A stretch of 64,000 bases of DNA from Dolomedes plantarius (Eukaryota > Arthropoda > Arachnida > Araneae > Dolomedidae), in assembly GCA_907164885.2 (NCBI GenBank), contig OU015490.1, positions 240,129,139-240,193,138 of the forward strand, read 5' to 3'. This document shows positions 55,980-64,000 of the stretch, one piece after another; the first letter of the stretch is position 1, and each line of letters begins with the position of its first letter. A program made the translations under genes and the position numbers. Below the pieces are notes generated by a model. It did no database searches. It was not told the origin of the DNA and saw only the letters and a program-made list of their open reading frames with translations.

Positions 55980-56671
55980 CTGCTTTAGACAATTTTAGAC
56001 AGTGGCGTTCAAACTAATAGAACTTAATAAAATTTGGAAGAAAAAAAAAAGAAAAATTAAGTTTGTTCCATGGCCAGTTTTTGGAAGCCTTCTGTTGATC
56101 TAAATATATTAATTGTTTGAGGGTCATAAAATGGGAAGAAGTTTAGGAGTTCTACAGGTTTTTTCCCCTAAGTTCGCGAAACAGAGTTAACATACGATAT
56201 GTATTTGCATTACTTATTCCGTGAAATCATATAAGATAAATCTTTTAGAGTTTTGGGGTTTTTTAAGCAGTGGGAGGAAAAGCTCTTTAAGCAGAGAAAC
56301 ATAACGACATATAACTTTCATTCCGAACTATTAGTCCATGAGTTATATCAAGGCATAAGAAAATTAATGAAATTATTTTAAAAGAATGATTTCTCGGGTA
56401 GATATATAGATATAAAATTTTTCATGCATTCCATCAAAAACATACTGGGCTGCCCTCCCTCGCTATTCATGTTCATCTGGCCAGACAGAATGCGCTTAGC
56501 ACGTTTCTACTGAAATGATATACAAACAATAAGAAAAAAAGGTCCATATTACCAACAACCGGTTTCGATAATGTAATAATAATGTTTCCGTGAGAAAATG
56601 CAATTCCACAGATGATTTCATTGTGATACATTTTATTTTCATGTTTTGTAATACTTTTCGGTTATTCTGGA
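55980..56671. other. non-coding, no gene seen
   Basis: AT-rich spacer leading into the pogo relic. Confidence 0.4.
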
Positions 56672-57760
56672 AGCTAAGAATGCAAGTTGAGAAGAAATAT
56701 CCCGCTAGCAAGGACGCTGTAGTGCGCAGAAGAAGTTGGGATAGGGAGAAGATGGTTGAGGCTATCCAGAAGCTAAGATGCGGAGAAATGGGACTAAAGG
56801 AGGCTGCCAGTGTGTTTGGTGTATCAAGAATAAGTTTGAGATTATTGGCTTCATAAGTGGATAATCCAGCAGCAGATTTGGTTATACAAAAACTAGGGTT
56901 TAGTTTTGGTTTGGAGCGCTGTGGTCAACTTTTGTTACACAAGGGCTAATTAGACCGAGGCCTACAGTTTAAAGCCGATTCCGAATGGCGACCAACATCC
57001 ATGCCATCAGTGGGACTCGAAATTACAGGATCTGAACCAAATTTCAGTGTCCCAGCCATTCGGTCATCACCTGGCACAAAAACTAGGGAGGAAGCCTGTT
57101 TTACCAGATTATACTGAAAAAGAGTTAGTGGTCTATTTGCTAGAGATGGAGTCAGCATCTCACGGTCTCACTCGACAAGATGTGACGAAATTGGCGTTCC
57201 AATTGGCTGAACTCGATAATATCTCCCACACTTTCATAAACGAAGCAGCTGGGAGAGACTGGCTAAACCGATTCCTCACTCGTCAGACAAATTTCGATCA
57301 GAAAATCTACAGGGACGTCGTATGCACATGCAGAAGGATTCACACGTGAGCAGGTGGCTGGGTTATTTTTATTTGCTGGAAGGCTTTTTATCTGGCAATC
57401 CAGAATCTTCAATGTCGATGAAACTGGTTTAAGTGTGGATCAGTCAAAAGTTTCCCAAGTCATCGAGTTGAAGAGAAAACGTCAGGTGGGAGCAAGGACT
57501 ACAGCTGAACTTCTTTGGTAACTGTGGTTTACTTCATGAATGCTGGGGGAACATATTTTCCACCAATGATGATATTTCCTCGTAAAATCTTAACGGATGA
57601 GTTTATGAATGGATCCCCATCCGGAGCAATTGGTAGAGCTCATCCCTCTGGGTGGATACAAGCATATGTGTTTACAGAGATGGCCCAGACCAGCAAGAAG
57701 CATCGTGCATCATCTGTGAAGGTGCATTCAAAGATGACACATGAGGACAATTCCATGTGA
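56672..57760 (+). pseudogene. pogo/Tigger (CENP-B-like) transposase relic
   Basis: 56690-56850 encodes a psq/CENP-B helix-turn-helix (RRRSWDREKMVEAIQKLRCG, then LKEAASVFGVSRISLR). After an inserted SINE, 57095-57340 gives the second HTH/CENP-B linker (TEKELVVYLLEMESASHGLT, then AAGRDWLNRFLTR). 57410-57430 holds the first catalytic Asp in FNVDETGLS, and IFPRKILTDEF is near 57575. Stops and frameshifts occur throughout. The remaining catalytic residues are absent: the sequence changes at about 57755, where the next element begins. Confidence 0.88.
56899..57075 (-). mobile_element. SINE family 2, complete, with 13-bp duplication
   Basis: Flanked by perfect ACAAAAACTAGGG (56886-56898 and 57076-57088). 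Minus-strand head TGACCGAATGGCTGG and TTTCGAGTCCCAC are A/B-box-like. The body GCCATTCGGAATCGGCTTTA is shared with 13389-13542. It sits inside the pogo transposase. Confidence 0.93.
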
Positions 57761-58350
57761 CTCACGTTACCGTTTGACACATTTTCGCAAAAGTAAATTC
57801 TATATATATCAAAGAAATATCACATTTGATTTAAAAAAAGTTCTTTATAGACATCTGGGGTACAGTAAGAAACTAGAGATATTAATATTTAAAAATTTAA
57901 TATGAACAGATAGTATCCAGACCATAAATTAGCACTGTGACTCACGTTACAAAAAAAAAGGAAGTCAAGTTTAGTGTGTTAATGAAGACCTAAAATTTCT
58001 CCTCTTTCAACACAGAAGAGTAAAAAAAAAGTATTTTGTGAAATAATAAACACTTCCAAGTTGTGATATAAATCCTCCAAAAATTGTTCTGATAATAATT
58101 AATTATCTTAATCAATATTTTATGTGTGACTCACGTTACATAGTTTCGTGACTCACGTTACATCTCCTACTCTCCGTCTTTGAAGTTAATGAAATATTGA
58201 TTTTAAAATATTTTATTTTGGAGATAGCAATGAAACTTTACAAAATTTAATTACCAGGCATGTAGTTATATATTTTAGCGAAGTAATAAATTAACAATAA
58301 ATTAATGAAAATTAAATAAAAATGTGCAAATCAAACCAATAAAATTTGCG

Positions 58351-58356
<6 letters not shown>

Positions 58357-58419
<63 letters not shown>
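58357..58419. repeat. (TA)n microsatellite
   Basis: TA array between the left iterons and the end of the DDE-like gene. Confidence 0.95.
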
Positions 58420-58423
<4 letters not shown>

Positions 58424-58454
58424 TAAATGAAGTACAATGGTTTTATTGAAAGAA

Positions 58455-60475
58455 TTACAATGCAAATGTAAAAAACCCTCTTGAATTAACAGAAATTGGA
58501 GATTTTAATTTCCGAATCAATTTTGATCGAGGATAAAATATTTTATCTTCATTTTTAGGCCATTTCCAGTGTTTGCCTGTTGGGTGCATCGTAGTTATTT
58601 TAAATTCTCCATTGATGCAACTGGTAATTTTTCCTGGGTTCAGTACACCGTCATATTCAATTTCATACCAATCATCACATTTAATATCGGATAATGGTTT
58701 AGGAGTTATTTTATTATCAGAAGATATCAAAAATCCTTTAGGTTTCTTATTTTCAACTTTAATACAGTGATATTGTTTGATACCTTTTACTAATGGTGAA
58801 TTGTCCCAAACCTGTTGAATATTAAGTGTTACATTTCTTTCTTTGATATTCTCTTCGGTAATTTCCTGGATATTAATGTTAGTTCCAGCCATTTGGGCAG
58901 CTTCAACAAAATATGTCGCATTAACTACTAAGCATTTACGTTTTTCCACTTGATTAAATACTTGTCTTTTCAGACTTCCACCAATCCCATCAACAGGACC
59001 CTTTCCATGGGATGTTGCAAAATAGTTCCATATCATATTTATGGAATATTTTTCCTCCAAAGCATTTATTGATGCAGCAACAAATCTGTTCTTAAATTGT
59101 GATGAAGGACCATCTGACCATATTTCTACTTGTTTTACATTATTTGGGATAGTATCTAATAAATATGAAATGTAGCATGTTACTGCTTCTTTTGCATGGT
59201 TCAGGAAGTCTGATACAAATGCTAGAGGATGAATGGATCCAGAATAATAGAGAGCTGCAGTAAAAATACTTACTTGATTTTGCTTCCAATGTGCACTTTG
59301 GATTTCATCTTGAAAGGAACAAGTATAATTTTCAGAGAAATCTATTTGCATCACACATAAATCTTTGGGATATTCGTCTAACAGTACAAGTCGATGCATA
59401 TTTTTATAGGAGGTGGCTTGTTGTCGTTTAATGTAGCAGTGTTCCAAAAATTGTGGAACAAGATCTGCTACATAACAGTGTAAGTCGGAATATGATGCAA
59501 TACGTTCTATTTTCAACAGTGGATTATGACTTAGATCTTTCTTCCAGTATTTCCATTTAACCTCAGCTTCAACATAATCTGGTATGGGATATACTTTTTG
59601 AAAACCTTGAGCATTATTACAAGTTTTACATTCATTAATCCAACAATTTCGAGAAGGAGGCTTGCAAATTATTTCTCCAGGAAAAGAATATGAGTAACTA
59701 GGAACCTCTTCATTATACTGATGCAATGCATTAACAGCATTGATAAAATTCTCATGATACAGACATAAGCAAACATTGTGAGGTAGTTGGTTGCTTAAGA
59801 GAACATGTTTTGGACGCAATGAAGAGAATTTACTTTTCCCAACTACCTCTGATGAATTATCAGTTTTGAACAGCTCAAATACTTCTCTTAAGGAGTAAAC
59901 AAGATGTCGAGCTTGCTTTTAAATTTTTTTTCCATTTTCCCATATTGTAACTCTATCTTTTCTACCAGGTGCTACTCTGCTAATATCATCCCTTTCATAA
60001 AATTCTTGAATTTTATTTAGAGTGTCTTGGGATAAGGGATTTCCTTGTGATGCATTCTTTGGACACTGAAAACTTTTATCCATATCCATATTGCAATCCC
60101 TGCTAAATAACTTTCTCACAACTACTTATTTACGACGAGGTGAATTGGGCAAACCTCGCTTTGCTTTGGCCAATGCTTTACCTAGTGCGCTTGCATCTTT
60201 ATACATTTGTTGAGGTGATTCTATAATTTTTCACTTGATTGCTTTTCTTTTTTAAGAAGTCGGAATTTAGCAACTCCTTTTCTTAAAAAATTCCTTTCTT
60301 AATTTTTCAATTCATCTCGAATTGTTTGAGACAACTTCTTTACATTTACAGCTTTCCTTTTTCTATATTCCTTCATCTGGAGACGGTGTTTCTGTTTATA
60401 TTCAACGTACTTCCCTTCTTGCTTTATTTTTTTCCTACACTTTTTCTGTCGCTCTGCTGCTGATGTTGGTGACAT
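58455..60475 (-). pseudogene. DDE-like protein of an unnamed transposon-type family
   Basis: The N-terminal third (60475-60120) is a Lys/Arg-rich coil starting MSPTSAAERQKKCRK. It has a stop near 60303 and a frame change near 60215. The middle (60119-59820) has FYERDDISRVAPGRKDRVTI, one in-frame stop near 59920 and KFSSLRPKHV. The open 454-codon C-terminal part (59819-58455) starts with a Cys/His cluster (CLCLYHEN, then C52, C59, C64 and C67). IDFSENY (D160), WSDGPSSQFKN (D236) and GKGPVDGIGG (D277) then give a plausible acidic triad spaced 75 and 40. I recall similar uncharacterised proteins in arthropods and cnidarians but cannot name the superfamily. A transposase role is inferred from the triad and iterons. 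Confidence 0.65.
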
Positions 60476-60910
60476 AGTTTAAAAACTTCCTATTAAAAAA
60501 TTTAACTTTAGAATTACAAGTGGAAGTAATTTTTTAAACGTCTGTATGTTTACTAGAAAAACTACAATAAAATTACAATATTTAATTAAATTTAGTGGCA
60601 TTAATTAATCATATGGATGTGTATAGATATAAAATCCCCCCATTTACCCCAAAAATAACATTAGGATACATTAAATGCAATTAAGAACTCTGCTATCATG
60701 CAATACTAGCCGTGACTCACATTACATGTGACTCACGTTACAAAATAAAATGTTTTTATTTCCAAATAAAATATTTTTTGAAATGAAATTGGCTTATCAA
60801 TTCTTTTTAGTAATATAAATAAGTAGGAGAAAAAGCAAAAATTTTATAATTTACAACTATAAAAAGTTATAAATATTAAAAAAAATGAACTTTTTGTGAC
60901 CCACGTTACA

Positions 60911-61741
60911 AAGAATTTGATCTATATAAAAATTAACCTCTCTCATTTATTTTAAATGCTAATTCTGAAATAATGCTTTTATATTTGTCTTATAGGATAA
61001 ATCTTTAAAGAAATATAATTATTTGTGTAAAAACATTCTAAAACTTAGTAAAATACATACCTTTAAATCTATTCAAAGCTGAGAAAAATTCACCAGAACA
61101 TAATGCTCTTCAGAACATGTCTTCACATGACAGAAAATGGTTAACCAGTTATTGCCAGATTCTAATTTGTGAACTTCAATAAATATACAGCACATAAAAA
61201 TCAAAGCTGAGTAGTTTTTTAAAAAAAATTTTTGATGCTGCAGTTCCCATGTTATGTGGAATTGCCCACGAGGAGAACTTTGGATTCGTTGTGGGATGAG
61301 TCTACACTGGACTCATTTTGTGTGCACCGGAGCCCAAGCTGAGTTTTATATTTGCGACTTTTATCTTTAAAATTTTTTTCCAAAGTTTTTTTTATATAGA
61401 TAATATTTGATGATCCAGCTGTTTATATTATCTTTCTTTCCCTCTTTCATTTGAAAACTTTTCTCTTTTTTGTTTCCAGCTGTTTAATAAATAGATAAAT
61501 GAATTTTTTTGGTAAAAATGGTGGGGGTCCATATTACCCTCTACTTTGGGTCACCTGCAAGTTTGGACTTTTTTTACTTATCTGATTGTATACATCTTAA
61601 AATTTGATTTAATGGCAAATCCACTTAAGGATGGGCAGATGAGGAGTTATGTAAGAGGTTAGAGCTCCATAATATGAAAATCAGTCTTTGGTATGACCAT
61701 AGTGAGCCAAAAACAAAAGGGGGGGGGTCGTCCATAATTCC
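60911..61741. other. non-coding, no gene seen
   Basis: AT-rich. No continuation of the pogo relic was found here. Confidence 0.35.
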
Positions 61742-61760
61742 ACCTTCTCCTCTCTTTCTT

Positions 61761-61857
<97 letters not shown>
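61742..61857. repeat. (TC)n then (TA)n compound microsatellite
   Basis: TTTCTTTCTCTCTC runs into a TA array. Confidence 0.97.
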
Positions 61858-61859
<2 letters not shown>

Positions 61860-63425
61860 AGGATCAAAGCTCCTATTCGTGTATAAAGGTAAATTTATTG
61901 AGGGAGCGGGGGAAGTATTAAAAATTACAGTTTTTTTGCTTTCACTTAGTTTAGGCAAGGATTTAGAAAAATAGCTAGTAATAAGACTAGGGGCACTAAG
62001 ACTAGGGTTACTTGCTGACGATCTGTCAAATACCCTACTATTGACAGACCGAAGCAATTGATATATTAGTATCAACATTGCCAGTCGCTATAAATTTAAA
62101 AGACCTTTCCATGTTAGTCAAATTTTTGTTTGTAGATTGACACATAATTACATAAAAGCATAAAGAAGTTAAAAGGTAAATAAATATATTAACCTAAATA
62201 ATGGCAATAAATGATATTTAACCAAATAACCAAAGAAACAGGTTTACACCTTTGAAAGTAAAAATTCACGTACATGATAGAAGCCCGTCTCAATTAAAGT
62301 ACCGACAGGTACAAATAAGTAAAGTTGCCCTATAAGTGAAAGAATTTTTTAACCATTTTATAATTTTTTTGATTTTTTATATTTAAAAATTTTTTTTGAG
62401 AAAATAAACACCTAAGTAAAAAGATAATAAACACCTAAGTACACCTTAATTAAAGGATATAGTTATAAAGTTATAGTGAAAAACCATATTGAGCTATAAA
62501 AGTACAATAAGAAAACAGACAATTAACAGAAATCTATGACTCAGGGCATCAACACACCAGAGGCAAGATTCTGTAGTAATTTATAGTAAATATAAGAACC
62601 ATCACGGGACTATCCTAGAGCAAAACAATAAATTAGGATAAGATAAGTATAAACAGACTTAAACATCTAACCCTCTTACTAAAATGTTAATAATTATGCA
62701 ATGTGAAGAAACTGCGCCAAGCTGCTAGAATAATTCACATGTTAATATAGTTTACAAATGTAAATTTCTTAATAGGAAACAAAAATGAGTAAATAAATTT
62801 TAGGCGCTAAGCTGCTCACAAAAATATTTACAATATATAGATATTTAAAATTAAGATGACTAAAAGGGCAGATGCGACCATTTAATACTCCTATAACCTG
62901 AAATAAGACAGACATATAAAAATAAACAAAAAAACGGAAGTGGAGGTGGTATAGTTGATGACTGGGGGGGGGGGTGTTGTGACTCCCCAACCCCGGTTAA
63001 ACATGTTTTATGCCAGGCAACACTCCCGGAGGTCGGCTATAACATCAAGACAGTAATAAACAATTATGAAGAAGAAAAAAAATATTTAGATGAAATAGAT
63101 AAGTTAAACCAGATATCTTTACTAATATAGTCAACTAAAACATAATTAGAAGAATAATAGTGTTTTAACTTTTTAATAAAGAAAAAAGAAAAATCCTAAT
63201 ACTAAGATTCAGAAGTACAATAATACTAATTAACTAAATAATTTCTCACTAACAAATACACTATAAACATTAAGATACAAAAATACTTAACTCCACACCA
63301 AGCAAAGAGACACGAAACTCATGCACACTCACTTTTATAGACATAGCAGGGATAAATATCGCCGTATTAGGGAAATTTTTGGTGTTGCCAAGTTATGTTA
63401 AAACGATTCTCACAATCTTTATTGT
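61858..63425. other. non-coding, no gene recognised
   Basis: Very AT-rich. It may be the tail of the retroelement whose RT fragment follows on the minus strand. Confidence 0.35.
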
Positions 63426-63835
63426 CTAAATTAAAAACTGGGTTAGAATTGATACGAGGAAATTGACAGGAAAACCTTGGTCAATAGCTATAGTTATGAA
63501 TTTAATTATACTGACGTCCATAGTTTTTTTGTTTGAATGTAAACGTTGGCAACGTATTAACTGGTTAGAAACTATATTGCGTTTAATATTTAAATGTAGA
63601 GCATTATTCCAATTCATAATCCTAACAGTTTTAAAGTTGTAAAACTCGCGTTTATCATATAGACTGTATGATATTAGATTTTGATTAACATTTAAACTCA
63701 AGTCTAAAAATACCAATTTGCCATCGTTATCTTTATCAGTCTCCACCAATTTAAGATTTTTAGGGTAAAAATTAATATCTATTGCATTTAAGTTTTCATT
63801 AAAACATATGAGTATATCATCTACATATCGAAAAA
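63426..63835 (-). pseudogene. YVDD-type reverse transcriptase fragment
   Basis: The minus frame reads TYVFRYVDDILICFNENLNA, with the catalytic YVDD box. Next come LKLVETDKDNDGKLVFLDLS and SLYDKREFYNFK, then SNQLIRCQR and IDQGFPVN. A stop lies just before the TYVFRYVDD segment, and the upstream RT domain is not recognisable. The 'FLDL..YDKR..F.F..SQLIR' series belongs to a retroelement RT group I cannot place with certainty (non-LTR or Penelope-like). Confidence 0.7.
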
Positions 63836-63881
63836 CATAAGTTCATTTAGAATCATTACTCCTCTTTCGTAAAAGTGAAGG

Positions 63882-64000
63882 TATATACTGTCCGACCACG
63901 GAAGCTAGGTCCCTGGAAGCTGTTGCGCATGCGCGAGAAAAGCTAGTCTACTTAGAAAATAGGGGAAAACGTCATATTTTCGGATGTGTTTGTTTATGAA
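63882..64000. mobile_element. possible TA-targeting MITE end, cut by the window edge
   Basis: TATATACTGTCCGACCACGG resembles the start of TA-flanked MITEs in this window. No partner end can be seen. Confidence 0.3.

Larger units (their letters stand above)
57755..60910 (-). mobile_element. unclassified element with 16-bp iterons and a DDE-like gene
   Basis: Four copies of TGTGACTCACGTTACA (or one-base variants) lie on the left (57755, 57935, 58126 and 58145 approximately). Three lie on the right (about 60711, 60726 and 60893). They bracket one minus-strand gene relic. The iterons are near-palindromic and all read the same way. The element interrupts the pogo relic at its left. Exact ends and target duplication are not clear. 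A (TA)n array (58357-58419) lies inside. Confidence 0.6.

Overview
The window is eukaryotic, almost certainly from an arthropod and most likely a chelicerate such as a spider. The evidence is AT-rich DNA packed with long (TA)n arrays, Tc1/mariner, piggyBac, hAT, pogo and P/THAP-type DNA transposons, tRNA-derived SINEs, LINE remnants and a Ty3-type LTR element. The intact Tc1 transposase resembles ones I know from spider genomes. That assignment is an inference from the repeat mix; no taxonomic marker gene is present.

Only one stretch looks like a host gene: a 690-codon ORF at 32989-35061 (+). It encodes a charged, low-complexity nuclear-type protein with KEN boxes, Ser/Thr-Pro sites and a C-terminal segment resembling the sororin (CDCA5) tail. 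It contains an in-frame 129-nt segment bounded by textbook splice sites, so it is either a true intron or an exitron.

Layout. 1-2950: old MITEs and a 67-bp minisatellite. 2950-10750: a chain of TA-targeting Tc1/mariner elements and MITEs joined by (TA)n arrays, with one intact Tc1 (3166-4575). 10750-14250: SINEs, one nested in another. 14246-17009: an LTR retrotransposon with most of pol deleted, inserted in an older retroposon-like repeat. 17-22.8 kb: repeat mosaic, a TIR element and a hAT MITE with a perfect 8-bp duplication. 22.8-30.1 kb: an island of one inverted-repeat family with a dead LINE inside. 33-35 kb: the host-like gene.

36046-42471: a nest of elements. A mariner-like shell with ~105-bp TIRs holds a piggyBac that itself holds a THAP/SWIM two-gene element; it also holds a retroposon, and a short repeat that holds a piggyBac-type MITE. 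45-52 kb: four tandem arrays with ~137-147-bp units, one inside a long-TIR element. 52.4-53.2 kb: another deletion-derivative mariner. 56.6-57.75 kb: a pogo transposase relic carrying a SINE. 57.75-60.9 kb: an element encoding a DDE-like protein of a family I cannot name, flanked by seven copies of a 16-bp near-palindrome. 61-64 kb: AT-rich DNA with a YVDD reverse-transcriptase relic.

The genes do not form a pathway. The window reads as intergenic DNA built by successive transposon insertions around one cell-cycle-like gene. All homology statements rest on motif recognition by eye; no search was run.
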